Assembly (NCBI GenBank): GCA_021737565.1
Contig: JAIPDS010000010.1
Location: 1 to 45,678 of the forward strand
DNA length: 45,678 nucleotides
Source of the DNA: Desulfobacteraceae bacterium
Lineage (GTDB): Bacteria; Desulfobacterota; Desulfobacteria; Desulfobacterales; Desulfosalsimonadaceae
Direction of reading: 5' to 3'
The position numbers and the translations under genes were made by a program. Every line of letters starts with the position of its first letter. The stretch's first letter is position 1. Positions 26,967-37,018 of this stretch are shown in pieces. The notes below the pieces were generated by a model. That model was given only the letters and a program-made list of their open reading frames with translations. It was not told the DNA's origin and ran no database searches.

Positions 26967-28046
26967 TTACCGCAGTTTCAAGGTACTTATGGCCACCAGT
27001 GCCAGCATTATGGCAATCAGCCAGAAACGTACGATCACCTTTGGTTCGGCCCATCCTTTGAGCTCAAAATGGTGATGCAGCGGGGCCATTTTAAAAATCC
27101 GCCTGCCGCCGCTTAATTTGAAATATCCAACCTGCAAAATTACAGACAAGGCTTCCACCACGAAAATTCCGCCTACAATAATCATGAGAATTTCCTGCTT
27201 TGTAATCACGGCAACAGAGCCCAGCGCCGCGCCCAGGGGCAAAGAGCCGACATCTCCCATAAAGACCTCGGCAGGATAGGTGTTAAACCACAGAAAACCC
27301 AGGCCTGCCCCTGCAATTGCCCCGCATAATATGGTCACCTCCCCGCAGCCGGTGACATAATTTATCTGAAGATACTCGGCTATCCGAACGTGACCGGCGA
27401 CATATGCAAAAAGCATGTAAGTGGCGGCAGCTATAATCACCGGCCCGATTGCAAGCCCGTCAAGCCCGTCTGTAAGGTTAACCGCGTTTGAAGTCCCCAC
27501 TATCACCAGCACTGCAAACAGGATATAGCCGGCACCAAGCTCGGGATCGACGGTCTTAAAAAACGGTATAGTGACCGTGTCGGAAAAATCAGGATTCATA
27601 TACAGAACTGTCCCGGCAATCGCGGCGGCAAGTATCTGCATGGAGAACTTGTGCCATGCCCGCAAGCCTCTGTTTCGCTTCTGAATCTGTTTTAAATAAT
27701 CATCTGTAAAGCCTATCAGGAAGTAGCTCACGATAATGAAAACCACCACCCATGCATAATGATTGGTCAGATCCACCCACAGCAGGGTTGAAATCAGAAT
27801 CGCCGGAAGCATCAGAACACCTCCCATGGTGGGAGTACCCGCTTTATCGCGATGCGAGGCCGGCCCGAGACGGCGGATGTATTGCCCTATCTGCTTTTCC
27901 CGTAGTTTTTCAATCACCCAGGGACCGAGTATAAAGCAGATCAGAAAAGCGGTAAGCCCTGCATAAATGGTCCTGAACGTAATGTAGCGAAACACGTTGA
28001 AAAAGGATATTTCTGTATGCAGGGAGTATAACAGATGATAAATCAT
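26967..28046 (-). CDS. mraY: Phospho-MurNAc-pentapeptide transferase MraY
   Basis: A 359-residue membrane enzyme with about ten helices that makes lipid I from UDP-MurNAc-pentapeptide and undecaprenyl phosphate. The paired catalytic aspartates are Asp115-Asp116 (FTDDYLK), followed by [10 protein letters not shown] (190-199) and the [11 protein letters not shown] loop near 257; [13 protein letters not shown] is the conserved histidine-rich loop. The ATG shares one base with the murF stop codon (TAATG). A longer frame starting at 28091 lies inside murF and is rejected. Confidence 0.96.
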   Translation of the reverse strand: MIYHLLYSLHTEISFFNVFRYITFRTIYAGLTAFLICFILGPWVIEKLREKQIGQYIRRLGPASHRDKAGTPTMGGVLMLPAILISTLLWVDLTNHYAWVVVFIIVSYFLIGFTDDYLKQIQKRNRGLRAWHKFSMQILAAAIAGTVLYMNPDFSDTVTIPFFKTVDPELGAGYILFAVLVIVGTSNAVNLTDGLDGLAIGPVIIAAATYMLFAYVAGHVRIAEYLQINYVTGCGEVTILCGAIAGAGLGFLWFNTYPAEVFMGDVGSLPLGAALGSVAVITKQEILMIIVGGIFVVEALSVILQVGYFKLSGGRRIFKMAPLHHHFELKGWAEPKVIVRFWLIAIMLALVAISTLKLR

Positions 28047-29494
28047 TACAAATCCGCCTCCTGCCCGGCGCCCTCTGCTGCATGAATACATGCACCCCCG
28101 GTAAGCCGTGCAACAATTTCATCCATTCCCGTGCTGCGGGACCCTTTGACCAGGATCCAGTCTCCCGGCTCCAACCGGGTTTCAAGGTCTTTTATAATAT
28201 CCTGCTTGGTGCCGACGAAAATATCCCCACCGTTCATTCCCGCGCATTTTGCTCCATGGGCCACCCGCGAGGCAAACTCACCGGCCAGATATAGCCGGCT
28301 TATGCCGGCACCGGCCGCAAGGCGCCCCATGTCTTCATGAAGTTTTGCAGCAGCCTTGCCCAGCTCCAGCATGTCGCCCGCCACCAGAATACCGCGCTTC
28401 GGATCGTTTAACGAAACAAGAGACCTTATGGCCTCTTCCATGGAGCCCGGATTGGCATTGTAGGTGTCGTCTATTATATAGGCCCCGGTCCCTGTCCTGT
28501 ATACTACCATTCTGCCGGGAACCGGTTTGAATTCTGCCAGCCTCTCGCTGAGTTCTTTTGCTGAAATGTCCATAAGGTATCCGATCGCTGCTGCGGCCAG
28601 GGCGTTGTGGGCCATAAATCGCCATCTCAGCCGAAGTTTTACGTCTGCCGACTCCTCAGGCGTCACAAGAGTGAAAAATATGCCGCCTTCCCCTTGCTCC
28701 ATATTGGTTGCGCGGATGTCGGCATTTTCGTCAAAGCCGAAAAAAAGCACACGCCTGCCTGTGCGCGAGGCAAGCCAGGGGCCATAAGCATCATCTGCAT
28801 TGAGAACTGCCGTGCCTCCGGTTTTTATATTTTCGAAAAGCTCGGCCTTGGCTTTTGCCACGGCCTCGATGCTGCCGAGCCCTTCGAGGTGGGCGGGACC
28901 TATGTTGGTTATCAATCCGATATCAGGACTACAGATAGCCGAAAGCTTCGCAATTTCTCCGGGATGGTTCATCCCCAGCTCCACTACGGCGGCCTGGTGA
29001 TCATGGCTTAACTGCAGAAGCGTCAGGGGGAGCCCTATTTCATTATTAAAATTGCCGGGTGTTGCAAGCACCTTGTATTTTCCACTTAGAACCGCTGCCG
29101 TCATTTCCTTTGTGGTGGTCTTGCCGTTGGAGCCCGTTATCGCGGAGACCAAAATCCCGGCACGCCTTCGCTGGTAGTCCGCCATGTCTCCAAGCGCCCT
29201 GATGGTATCGTCCACCGCAATGCAGCCGGCTTTCTTTCTTCTCCATTCGGAGACCGGAAGCGAATTAACCCTGTCTCTTTGCACGATTACACACCGCACA
29301 CCCGCTTCCGTCACCGTGGCCGCAAAACTGTGCCCGTCATACCGCTGTCCGGCAATGGCCACAAAGACCTCGTCTTCCTTTATCCTGCGGGAATCAATTC
29401 CCACGCCGGAAAACGAGGACACGTCGGTAGCGCTAAGCAGTTCCCCGCCTGTCGCCTTGACAATATCGTCAACCGTCCATGGTATCGGCGTCAT
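28046..29494 (-). CDS. murF: UDP-MurNAc-tripeptide--D-Ala-D-Ala ligase MurF
   Basis: A 482-residue Mur ligase that completes the pentapeptide. It shows the N-terminal [28 protein letters not shown], the ATP loop [12 protein letters not shown] near 113, and [15 protein letters not shown] near 334, where NANP is the MurF-specific motif. GGGGG lies five bases before the ATG. It overlaps the murE end by 26 bases and the mraY start by one base. Confidence 0.96.
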   Translation of the reverse strand: MTPIPWTVDDIVKATGGELLSATDVSSFSGVGIDSRRIKEDEVFVAIAGQRYDGHSFAATVTEAGVRCVIVQRDRVNSLPVSEWRRKKAGCIAVDDTIRALGDMADYQRRRAGILVSAITGSNGKTTTKEMTAAVLSGKYKVLATPGNFNNEIGLPLTLLQLSHDHQAAVVELGMNHPGEIAKLSAICSPDIGLITNIGPAHLEGLGSIEAVAKAKAELFENIKTGGTAVLNADDAYGPWLASRTGRRVLFFGFDENADIRATNMEQGEGGIFFTLVTPEESADVKLRLRWRFMAHNALAAAAIGYLMDISAKELSERLAEFKPVPGRMVVYRTGTGAYIIDDTYNANPGSMEEAIRSLVSLNDPKRGILVAGDMLELGKAAAKLHEDMGRLAAGAGISRLYLAGEFASRVAHGAKCAGMNGGDIFVGTKQDIIKDLETRLEPGDWILVKGSRSTGMDEIVARLTGGACIHAAEGAGQEADL

Positions 29495-31013
29495 TTATCC
29501 CCCTTGAAAGCACCTTCTCGGCCTCCAGGTGATCGTCGAAAGCCACGGTTTTCTCTCCTATTATCTGGTAGGTTTCATGGCCCTTGCCGGCTATAACCAC
29601 CGCGTCTCCGGACCTTGAGGCCCTGATGCCCAAGCTTATGGCCTTTTTTCGATCAGATTCGACTGTAAAAACCCCTGAATCAAACTCCCGGCCCAGCAAC
29701 CCGGGCTCCACTTTTCTATGCCCGACAATTCCCTTTACTATGTCTTCTATAATTCTTTCCGGCGACTCGGTGCGGGGATTATCCGAGGTAACCACCGCCA
29801 GATCAGAGTATCTGGCAGCTATTTCCCCCATTTCGGGGCGTTTGCCCCGGTCCCGGTCTCCGCCGCAGCCGAAAATGCAGATAATCCTTCCGTCCACTAT
29901 CTCCCTTAAGGTCGCCAATACATTTTCCAGCGCCGCAGGAGTATGGGAAAAATCAACAAAAACGTGCCTGTCTAAAGTATTTGGAACCCTTTCCAGGCGG
30001 CCCGGGACCGAAACAAAGGTTTCAATCCCTTTACAGATGATTTCGCTATCCACGCCGAAAGCTAAAGCCGCGCCTGCGGCACACAGAATATTTTCAAGAT
30101 TAAACCGGCCCGCCAGGGGTGAATGAAATGCAAAGACATCCTCTCCCAAATGCAGCATCCCGGAAATGCCGCCCTGATTGAAGCGAAGCCCGGAGGCACG
30201 GACCCGGGCTTCATTCGAAATTCCTACGCGGACCTGCCTTACGCCTCCGAGAACTTCTTTAAGTTTAAGCCCTTTTTTATCATCCAGATTAATTATCGCC
30301 CAGCCGGCTGATTCAGAGATATAATCCGTAAAAAACCTTTTCTTGGCGGCCCAGTATTGCTCCATATCCCCGTGGAAATCGAGATGGTCCTGGCTGAAAT
30401 TGGTAAAAACACCTCCCGCAAACCTGCACCCCCTGATTCTCTCCAGAACCACCCCGTGGGAGGAAACCTCCAGGATAACATGGGTGACCCCGGCTTCGGC
30501 CATTTCAGCCAAAAGGCCTTGCAGATCCGGGGCTTCCGGAGTGGTCAGACCGCTTTTTAAGGTTTTGCCTGCATAACGATAATTAACCGTCCCTATTACA
30601 CCGGAGCGGTATCCGGCACGCCGCAGAATGTGGTCTAGCAGAAAAGCCGTGGTTGTCTTCCCGTTGGTTCCGGTTACCCCGACAAGGCTCATTTTTTCCG
30701 AGGGATGCCCGTAAAATGCCGAAGCCATATCCGCCAGCGCCCGGCGGGTATCTTTCACCTCAATCGCGGTGCAGTCTATATTTATGGGCTTTTGTAAAAT
30801 CACCGCAGCAGCTCCGCGGGCTGCGGCATCTTTTGCAAAATCATGCCCGTCGGTCCTCTGTCCGGCAAGAGCCGCAAAAACACCGCCCGCACCGACCTGA
30901 TCAGAGCGGTAATAAATCCCCGTGACCTGCGGATCAACCGAAGGCCGGGGGGCGGTAACAACCCTTTTGATATTGTTGGCTTCAATTTTTTCTATAAGCC
31001 CGGAAAGCTTCAT
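29469..31013 (-). CDS. murE: UDP-MurNAc-dipeptide--meso-DAP ligase MurE
   Basis: A 514-residue Mur ligase adding the third residue. The ATP loop TGTNGKTTTAF is at 114-124, and a lysine in the KKRFF stretch at 224-228 is the expected carbamylated residue. DNPR at 411-414 is the signature that selects meso-diaminopimelate over lysine, so this organism should build Gram-negative type peptidoglycan. It begins in a four-base overlap with ftsI (ATGA). Confidence 0.96.
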   Translation of the reverse strand: MKLSGLIEKIEANNIKRVVTAPRPSVDPQVTGIYYRSDQVGAGGVFAALAGQRTDGHDFAKDAAARGAAAVILQKPINIDCTAIEVKDTRRALADMASAFYGHPSEKMSLVGVTGTNGKTTTAFLLDHILRRAGYRSGVIGTVNYRYAGKTLKSGLTTPEAPDLQGLLAEMAEAGVTHVILEVSSHGVVLERIRGCRFAGGVFTNFSQDHLDFHGDMEQYWAAKKRFFTDYISESAGWAIINLDDKKGLKLKEVLGGVRQVRVGISNEARVRASGLRFNQGGISGMLHLGEDVFAFHSPLAGRFNLENILCAAGAALAFGVDSEIICKGIETFVSVPGRLERVPNTLDRHVFVDFSHTPAALENVLATLREIVDGRIICIFGCGGDRDRGKRPEMGEIAARYSDLAVVTSDNPRTESPERIIEDIVKGIVGHRKVEPGLLGREFDSGVFTVESDRKKAISLGIRASRSGDAVVIAGKGHETYQIIGEKTVAFDDHLEAEKVLSRGINDADTMDG

Positions 31014-32755
31014 GCTCCCTCTTTTTCCCTTTTGATATCTCCCTGTTCCGCAACAACCGGCGGGATATCCATGTAATTGAAGGATCCGCTGACAATCTCG
31101 GCAAAAGCGGGGGCTGCAACCATTCCTCCGTAATGCCCCACCTTGGGGTTTCTTACCACGACAAGAACCGCAAGCTCAGGGGAATCAACGGGTGCAAATC
31201 CGGCAAACACAGCATTATATTCACTGTCTTCATAGGTGCCTCGACTGTTTAAAATCTGTGCGGTTCCAGTTTTCCCGCAAACCCTATATCCTTCCGGGGC
31301 GGCCCGGGCCCCTGTGCCATCCGGCTCGGTTGCTGCATGCATTATGTGCTTTAACTTTTCCGCGGTATCCGAAGAAACAACCCTTCGCAGCACCTCCGGC
31401 TCAAAACGCTTATGCAGGCTCCCGTCAGGATTGGTTACTTTCTCAACAATCCTGGGCTTCATAAGTGCCCCCTGGTTGGCAATCGCCGAAACCGCGGCGG
31501 TCAACTGGACCGCCGACACGGTGATGCCCTGGCCAAAGGCTATGGTTGCATTGTCAACTTCCCGCCAGTTCCTGTAATGCCTTAAACGTCCCGGTGTTTC
31601 GCCGGGCAATCCAATGCCTGTCTTTTCACCAAAACCAAAATCGCTCAAAGCGTCATACAGAGTTTTTGGCCCAATGGCCCGGGCGATTTTTACCGCGCCT
31701 ATATTACTTGAATATTTGATCACTTCCCTCAGGCTCAACTCCTCGTGCGGCCTGCTATCAGTGATGGTGAAAGTGTCTATTGCATACACTCCGTTCTCAC
31801 AGTCAACCATTGTATTTGGCCCGTACAACCCGGACTCCATGGCTGCTGCGGCAAGAAAAATCTTCAGCGTTGAACCCGGCTCAAACTCGTCTGTAACAGC
31901 CCGGTTGCGCCAGGTCTCCTTTTGAAAACGAGCAAAAGCATTTGGATTGAAGCTCGGATAATGGGCAATAGCTCGCACCGCCCCGGTTTCGGGTTCCATA
32001 ACAACTGCGATACCCGAATCCGCGTTAAATTTCAGTACCGACTTTTTAAGGGCTTCTTCAGTGGTGTACTGGATATTGGCATCTATTGTCAGGATCAGAT
32101 TTTTTCCTTCCCCGCCCTGCTCTGCCGAACCTGATCTGTGAAAAATCCGGCCCAGAGCGTCCTTTACAACCGTCCACTGACGCACATTTCCCCTCAGATA
32201 ATCATCGTAATAATATTCAATACCTTCCAGGCCGTTTCCGTCCACGCCCGAAAAACCCAGCACCTGTGCGGCCAGATCCTTGTGCGGGTAAACCCTGGAA
32301 TAGGTGTTTATAAGCTCCAGACCTCTGTCGATTTCCCGGTTTACTGTTTCTGCACGTGCAGGGGAGGCATTGCGCTGAATCCAGACAAACGGCTTTCCTG
32401 AATTAAGTTTACCAAGCACCCTCTCCCTTTTTAAGTCAAGAGTCTTTGACAGTACCGCAGCCGCCTTTGCTTTATCCTGGATACGATCGGGACGGGCCCC
32501 GATGGATACAACACCCGTACTTACAGCAAGCTCCCGTGAGTTTGCATCATATATTGTGCCCCTTTTCTCCCGCATTTCAATGCGGCGGCTGTATTCTCCG
32601 GACGCCCGCAACGAAAGGCGTTCGTCTTGAAAAACCTGAAGGTGAAAGGCCTTGCCGGCAACAACAAGATAGCAAAGCACAAGAAAGAAGGAAAAAAACA
32701 CAATACGCCTGTTGCGCCTGGCAATGCATTTTTTTTCTTTTTCGCTACCGTTCAT
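31010..32755 (-). CDS. ftsI: Septal transpeptidase FtsI (PBP3)
   Basis: A 581-residue class B penicillin-binding protein, the transpeptidase partner of FtsW. One membrane helix (about 18-36) is followed by the dimerisation domain (GEYSRRIEMREKRGTIYD) and a transpeptidase domain with its three motifs: Ser295-x-x-Lys298 (STLK), Ser349-Ser350-Asn351, and Lys495-Thr496-Gly497 (KTGTAQ). No PASTA domain is present, separating it from SpoVD/PBP2X-type proteins. It overlaps ftsL and murE by four bases each. Confidence 0.96.
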   Translation of the reverse strand: MNGSEKEKKCIARRNRRIVFFSFFLVLCYLVVAGKAFHLQVFQDERLSLRASGEYSRRIEMREKRGTIYDANSRELAVSTGVVSIGARPDRIQDKAKAAAVLSKTLDLKRERVLGKLNSGKPFVWIQRNASPARAETVNREIDRGLELINTYSRVYPHKDLAAQVLGFSGVDGNGLEGIEYYYDDYLRGNVRQWTVVKDALGRIFHRSGSAEQGGEGKNLILTIDANIQYTTEEALKKSVLKFNADSGIAVVMEPETGAVRAIAHYPSFNPNAFARFQKETWRNRAVTDEFEPGSTLKIFLAAAAMESGLYGPNTMVDCENGVYAIDTFTITDSRPHEELSLREVIKYSSNIGAVKIARAIGPKTLYDALSDFGFGEKTGIGLPGETPGRLRHYRNWREVDNATIAFGQGITVSAVQLTAAVSAIANQGALMKPRIVEKVTNPDGSLHKRFEPEVLRRVVSSDTAEKLKHIMHAATEPDGTGARAAPEGYRVCGKTGTAQILNSRGTYEDSEYNAVFAGFAPVDSPELAVLVVVRNPKVGHYGGMVAAPAFAEIVSGSFNYMDIPPVVAEQGDIKREKEGA

Positions 32756-33054
32756 GGCACAATCACTATCTGATCCGGTTTAGGCGTTATAAGCCCGTGT
32801 TCATCCCTGGCCCTGACACCCAGGACCTGCGGCGACTTTAGCCGACTCTGCTCGATTGTGAGTTTCTTGCGGGTTTCCAGAAGCTTTTTCTGCCTTGATT
32901 CGGCCTGAACGATTTCATAGCCCGTTCTTCTGCACTGCACCGCACACCACGTATCAAAAAAAACCTCTGCAGCCATTATTAATACCAGCAACAAAACCGC
33001 GGCCATTCTGCGGGGGGTAAATACCGGGCTGACGAGTTTTTTATTTGTTTTCAC
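32752..33054 (-). CDS. ftsL: Cell division protein FtsL
   Basis: A 100-residue bitopic protein with one helix (about 14-34) and a periplasmic coiled coil (YEIVQAESRQKKLLETRKKLTIEQSRL). Sequence is weakly conserved in this family, so position between rsmH and ftsI and the helix-plus-coiled-coil form carry the call. It starts with GTG, four bases after AGGAGG. It would form the FtsQ-FtsL-FtsB complex; no ftsB is in the window. Confidence 0.88.
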   Translation of the reverse strand: MKTNKKLVSPVFTPRRMAAVLLLVLIMAAEVFFDTWCAVQCRRTGYEIVQAESRQKKLLETRKKLTIEQSRLKSPQVLGVRARDEHGLITPKPDQIVIVP

Positions 33055-33086
33055 GGCGCCTCCTACTAAAACATAGGATTTTAACT

Positions 33087-34028
33087 CTATTCCAGCTTCT
33101 CTGCAGCCCTGAGCCGTGCGCTTCTGGACATGGGATTCGCCCGGATCTCGGCCTCGGAAGGCTTCCTTACCTTACGTGTCAAGACCCTTAACACAGGCTC
33201 TTTGCCGCAGGCGCATACAGGAAAATCCGGCGGACACTGGCATCCGGCGGCAAACTCATTGAAACTCCGCTTCACAATCCTGTCCTCCAGGGAATGAAAC
33301 GAAATAACGCATATCCTTCCTCCGGGCTTTAAGTGCGCCACTGCATCTTTTAGAAACGTGCCGAGAGCTTCAAGTTCGCGGTTGACTGCTATGCGAAGCG
33401 CCATAAACGCTCTGGTTGCAGGATGAATTCTGCTTTTTGCAGCAGATTTGCGCCCCACTGCTTCACGTATGAGTTCGGCGAGCTGCCGGCTTGTTTCAAT
33501 TGGCGCGTTTTTCCGCTGTTTTTCGATTCTCCGTGCAATTCTGCCGGCCCGCTGCTCCTCGCCGAATTCTCTTAAAATCCTTGTCAGGTACTTTGTCCCG
33601 GCGGTATTTACTATATCGGCCGCAGTCTCGGGGGACTGCGGGTTCATACGCATGTCAAGCGGCTCGTCCTTTTTAAAGGAAAAGCCCCTTCCCGAAAACT
33701 CTATCTGGTCATAGGAAAGACCAAGATCAACAAGAATCGCATCTATTGCATCGATTTTAAGCGAAGAGAGTATATGAGGAAGGTTTACAAAATTGTCATG
33801 AACAAGACGTATGTTGCCTGACCAGGGTGCAAGCTCTTGCTCTGCGTTCTCTATTGCGTCCGCGTCCTGATCAATGCCTATTAACAGACCGTCTGGAAGT
33901 ATCTTTTCAGCTATGGCCGCGGCATGGCCGCAACCGCCCAGGGTACAGTCGGCTACAATCTTTCCCGGCGCACAATTAAGGTAATACATCGTCTCTTCGC
34001 GCATTACGGGAATATGATTATAAGCCAT
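33087..34028 (-). CDS. rsmH: 16S rRNA (cytosine1402-N4)-methyltransferase RsmH
   Basis: A 313-residue S-adenosylmethionine-dependent methyltransferase that modifies C1402 of 16S rRNA. YNHIPVMREETMYYL at the start, the methyl-donor motif DCTLGGCGHA at 27-36, DAILVDLGLSYDQIE near 95, and GGRICVISFHSLEDRIVKRSF near 238 are family hallmarks. The ATG is three bases after the mraZ stop codon. Also known as mraW. Confidence 0.96.
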   Translation of the reverse strand: MAYNHIPVMREETMYYLNCAPGKIVADCTLGGCGHAAAIAEKILPDGLLIGIDQDADAIENAEQELAPWSGNIRLVHDNFVNLPHILSSLKIDAIDAILVDLGLSYDQIEFSGRGFSFKKDEPLDMRMNPQSPETAADIVNTAGTKYLTRILREFGEEQRAGRIARRIEKQRKNAPIETSRQLAELIREAVGRKSAAKSRIHPATRAFMALRIAVNRELEALGTFLKDAVAHLKPGGRICVISFHSLEDRIVKRSFNEFAAGCQCPPDFPVCACGKEPVLRVLTRKVRKPSEAEIRANPMSRSARLRAAEKLE

Positions 34029-34031
34029 GGT

Positions 34032-34490
34032 TTACAACCCTAGTCTGGCAATTTCGTTGGAAACCTCCTCATCTCTCATGTCCTCTTCGCGCAGCCTGCG
34101 CTTTTCTTCATTCCAGTTCTCCAACGACCAGATTTCAAAATGATCGAGAACACCGACAAGCACTATATCTTTTTCCAGGCTAGCATAATCCCTGAGGGAT
34201 TGAGGGATTAAAATGCGAGCCTGTCTGTCAAGCTGGCATTCGGCAGATTCTCCGATAAAAATGCGCCTGAAACGCCTCATTGCCGGGCTTTTTTCCGCCA
34301 TCTGCAGTATTTTTTCCTCGACGGCTTCCCAGCTCTTGTAGGGATAGGCGACCAGACCCTTCTCATCAAGGCCCGGACCGGAAAGCACCAGCCCGTTTCC
34401 CCCGTTGTTCCTGATCACCTCTCTGAACCGCGAGGGGATATTGATGCGCCCCTTGGCATCGATTGTATGGTACGAGCTTCCTCTGAACAT
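34032..34490 (-). CDS. mraZ: Transcriptional regulator MraZ
   Basis: A 152-residue protein with two AbrB-like half domains: YHTIDAKGRINIPSRFR (7-23) and a second with CQLDRQARILIPQSLRDYA near 86-104. MraZ represses the dcw operon in E. coli by binding direct TGGG-type repeats before its own gene; in other bacteria it can activate. Similar repeats occur just upstream here. GGGAGAGG precedes the ATG. It is the first gene of the 15-gene cluster. Confidence 0.96.
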   Translation of the reverse strand: MFRGSSYHTIDAKGRINIPSRFREVIRNNGGNGLVLSGPGLDEKGLVAYPYKSWEAVEEKILQMAEKSPAMRRFRRIFIGESAECQLDRQARILIPQSLRDYASLEKDIVLVGVLDHFEIWSLENWNEEKRRLREEDMRDEEVSNEIARLGL

Positions 34491-34504
34491 GCCTCTCCCT
34501 TTTC

Positions 34505-34530
34505 ACCCACTTTGCACCACTTCTGTCCCA
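34505..34530 (-). promoter_or_regulatory. MraZ-box-like direct repeats
   Basis: On the minus strand three pentamers follow each other: TGGGA (34526-34530), TGGTG (34515-34519) and TGGGT (34505-34509), separated by six and five bases. They lie just downstream of the predicted -10, between promoter and mraZ start codon. MraZ in E. coli binds three TGGGN repeats spaced by five bases, so this is the expected autoregulatory site. Confidence 0.65.
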
Positions 34531-34558
34531 AATTTACAGGTCCTAAAAAATTTGTCAA
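34531..34558 (-). promoter_or_regulatory. Predicted dcw operon promoter (P-mra)
   Basis: TTGACA (34553-34558) is followed after 16 bases by TAAATT (34531-34536) on the minus strand. The transcript would begin near 34524, inside the MraZ-box repeats, which suits repression by blocking RNA polymerase. The region upstream of the -35 is very AT-rich. Confidence 0.6.
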
Positions 34559-34622
34559 GAAAAAAACACGGATTTTCTTAAATTTTTCATGTTATTTTAG
34601 ATGTTAAGAAAAGGAAGAGTTT

Positions 34623-34640
34623 GTGGTGTAAAGTGGTGAA
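34623..34640 (+). promoter_or_regulatory. Second MraZ-box-like site, inverted
   Basis: GTGGTGTAAAGTGGTGAA on the plus strand matches the minus-strand mraZ operator segment (GTGGTGCAAAGTGGGTGAA) with one change and one missing base. It holds two TGGTG repeats ten bases apart. It therefore forms an inverted copy of the operator about 100 bases away, on the side facing the transporter operon and upstream of its predicted -35. Confidence 0.5.
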
Positions 34641-34708
34641 TATTTTAAACACATGTACACCCTCGGATAAGGAAATATTATTAAATCAATGGTTTTTCAC
34701 AATTCTAT

Positions 34709-34737
34709 TTGACATTTATTTGAACTGCAGATATTGT
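34709..34737 (+). promoter_or_regulatory. Predicted liv operon promoter
   Basis: TTGACA (34709-34714) is followed after 17 bases by TATTGT (34732-34737, four of six). A transcript starting near 34744 would have a leader of about 56 bases ending in AAGGAGG, nine bases before the ATG at 34800. Confidence 0.5.
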
Positions 34738-34799
34738 TGTTAACAGTGTTCAACATTCTTTTTGCTTTTTTCAACCTGCCCAAAATAAGGAGGTTAGAC

Positions 34800-36089
34800 A
34801 TGAAGTTTTTCAGCCTCAAAATTATCCTGCCGGCTGTGTTAATTTCCATTATCCCGTTTATTTCAACTTTCAGCGCATTTGCAGCAGGTCACGGAAAAAT
34901 CGTGATAGGCCATTCCGCATGTCTTTCCGGCAAATATGCAAAAGCCGGAGAACAGGCAGTCGGGGGCATTGAAGCCTGCGTGGACTGGGTTAACAATGAG
35001 TACGGCGGTATTACATTGGGCGGCAAAAAAGTCCCACTTAAGTACAAAAAATACGACTGCGAATCCAAAAAGGAAAGCGTAACCAGTCTGATTGGCAGAC
35101 TGATTACGGTGGACAAGGTGGATGTTGTCTTTGCTCCCTACAGCTCCGGGTTGACTCTGCGGGGCGCACCAATTGCGGAAAGTCATCAGATGCTTTACAT
35201 GGACCACGGAGGAGCCAACAATAAAATCTTTGAGCAGGGCTTTAGATATGCCGTTCAAACAATCGGGCCGGCAACCAGTTACCACAAGGGAACCCTGGAC
35301 ATGGTTAAAAAAATAGCTCCTGATGCAAAAAAAGTGGCCCTGGCATATGAAGACTCGGAATTTGCCACAATGGTTATGGAAGGAGCCAAAAATCATGCTG
35401 AAAAGCTGGGCTTTGAAATAGTCTTTGAGCGGACATATCCAAAGGGGACTACTGATTTAACCCCCCTTCTTTCCGCCATGAAAGCTGCCAAGCCGGATTT
35501 TGTTCTGGGCGGCGGGCACTTTGAAGACGGCCAGCTTTTCAATCGTCAAATGGCGGACCTTAATATTAATGTGGACTGCCTTTCCCTTATTGCCGCGGCC
35601 ACCCTGCCGGCTTTTTCTGATGCCCTGGGGCACATGGCAGAAGGAGTGATGGGTCCCTCTCATTGGGAATACGGTGTTACCTATTCAAAAGAGGCTGCCA
35701 AAGAAAAAGGCAAACAATGGATCGGTCCCAGCCAGGATGAATTTGTCAGTCTGTTTAAAAAAGCAACCGGCGATCAGAAAATGCTTCCGGACTACCACGC
35801 AGCCGAAGCCGGGGCCCAGGTTTTGGCATATGTCCTTGCTGTGGAAAAAACCGGCTCAACCGATTCTGACAAAGTACGCGCCGCCCTTGGCGATCTGGAG
35901 TTCATGTCCTTTTACGGAAGCTGGGATATCGATGATTCAGGCCTGCAGGTCGGACACAGCATGGTTGACGTGCAGTGGCAGGACGGAAAACGGGTAATTG
36001 TATGGCCGGAATCCGCCCAGACAGGCAAACCATGCTATCCAATGCCGACTTTTGATGAAAAAAAGGATGGTAAAAAAGCCCTGCCGTAA
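34800..36089 (+). CDS. livK: Branched-chain amino acid ABC transporter, binding protein
   Basis: A 429-residue periplasmic solute-binding protein of the LivJ/LivK type. A signal peptide covers about 1-29 (basic start, hydrophobic core, cleavage after SAFA). The mature part starts KIVIGHSACLSGKYA and shows the two-lobe type I fold (DVVFAPYSSGLTLRGAPIAESHQ; KVALAYEDSEFATMVMEGA). The start at 34800 has AAGGAGG nine bases upstream; an upstream ATG at 34734 would spoil the signal peptide. It leads a five-gene operon. The ligand may be an amino acid or an organic acid or amide, as this family is broad. Confidence 0.92.
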   Translation: MKFFSLKIILPAVLISIIPFISTFSAFAAGHGKIVIGHSACLSGKYAKAGEQAVGGIEACVDWVNNEYGGITLGGKKVPLKYKKYDCESKKESVTSLIGRLITVDKVDVVFAPYSSGLTLRGAPIAESHQMLYMDHGGANNKIFEQGFRYAVQTIGPATSYHKGTLDMVKKIAPDAKKVALAYEDSEFATMVMEGAKNHAEKLGFEIVFERTYPKGTTDLTPLLSAMKAAKPDFVLGGGHFEDGQLFNRQMADLNINVDCLSLIAAATLPAFSDALGHMAEGVMGPSHWEYGVTYSKEAAKEKGKQWIGPSQDEFVSLFKKATGDQKMLPDYHAAEAGAQVLAYVLAVEKTGSTDSDKVRAALGDLEFMSFYGSWDIDDSGLQVGHSMVDVQWQDGKRVIVWPESAQTGKPCYPMPTFDEKKDGKKALP

Positions 36090-36130
36090 AATTAAGCCTG
36101 AAACCATTTTGATAAAAGGATCTTGGATCT

Positions 36131-37018
36131 ATGTTACTTGAACAGCTTTCGGGCAACCTGATTCAGGGTGTGGTACTTGGTGCGGTATACGGCATGGCCA
36201 CCATGGGCTTAAGCCTTATATTCGGTGTATTAAAAGTAGTCAATGTGGGTCACGGCGCCTTTGTAATGGTAGGGGCGTTTGTGACCCTGTTTTTTTTCAG
36301 CTCCCTCGGCCTGAACCCTTTTATAGCCATCCCGGCCGCCTTTCTCGTGGGTATTCTGCTCGGGCTTGCATTCTACTACGCAGCAATAAAGAAACTCTTA
36401 AACGCACCGGAGCTTGCAACGCTTCTTGCAACTTTTTCAGCAGGAGTACTGCTGGAAGAAACTGTAAAAATGATCTTCGGATCAGAGTACCGGGGGTTTA
36501 ACTGGGATGTGGGAAAGGTTGATTTGATCGTTACAGCCCTTCCCATGAGTAAAATATTTGCAGCCCTTGGCAGCGTGGCTATAGCCCTGCTGCTTTATGT
36601 CTGGTTTAAACGCACCAGGGCGGGATCGGCAATGCGCAGTGTTGTTGAAGACAGCCATGGTGCGCGCGTATGCGGAGTAAACGTGGACGGCGTCTATGCC
36701 ATGAGCTTTGCCCTCGGCATAGGGCTTACCGTGGCAAGCGGGGTGCTTCTTACCATGTTCATACCCGTGGGCATAAACCCCTATATGGGCGGCGGATATA
36801 CATTGAAGGCTTTCGTAATCGCAGTGCTGGGAGGACTTTCTTCACCGTACGGAGCCTTTTTCGGAGGTTTGGTATTCGGCCTGATCGAAAACACCTCATA
36901 TACCTTGTTTGCATTTATTCCCGGTGTGGAGCCTTTTTCTCTAACCAGGTTTCTGTCGTTTCTTATCCTTCTTATTATTCTGTTAATCCGACCAACAGGG
37001 ATAATTAAAGCCAAATGA
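36131..37018 (+). CDS. livH: Branched-chain amino acid ABC permease LivH
   Basis: A 295-residue inner-membrane permease with about eight helices. It shows the family start (LIQGVVLGAVYGMATMGLSLIFGVLKVVNVGHGAFVM) and the cytoplasmic coupling segment AMRSVVEDSHGARVCGVNV. It pairs with LivM to form the channel for solute delivered by the binding protein. Its stop overlaps the livM start by four bases. Confidence 0.94.
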   Translation: MLLEQLSGNLIQGVVLGAVYGMATMGLSLIFGVLKVVNVGHGAFVMVGAFVTLFFFSSLGLNPFIAIPAAFLVGILLGLAFYYAAIKKLLNAPELATLLATFSAGVLLEETVKMIFGSEYRGFNWDVGKVDLIVTALPMSKIFAALGSVAIALLLYVWFKRTRAGSAMRSVVEDSHGARVCGVNVDGVYAMSFALGIGLTVASGVLLTMFIPVGINPYMGGGYTLKAFVIAVLGGLSSPYGAFFGGLVFGLIENTSYTLFAFIPGVEPFSLTRFLSFLILLIILLIRPTGIIKAK

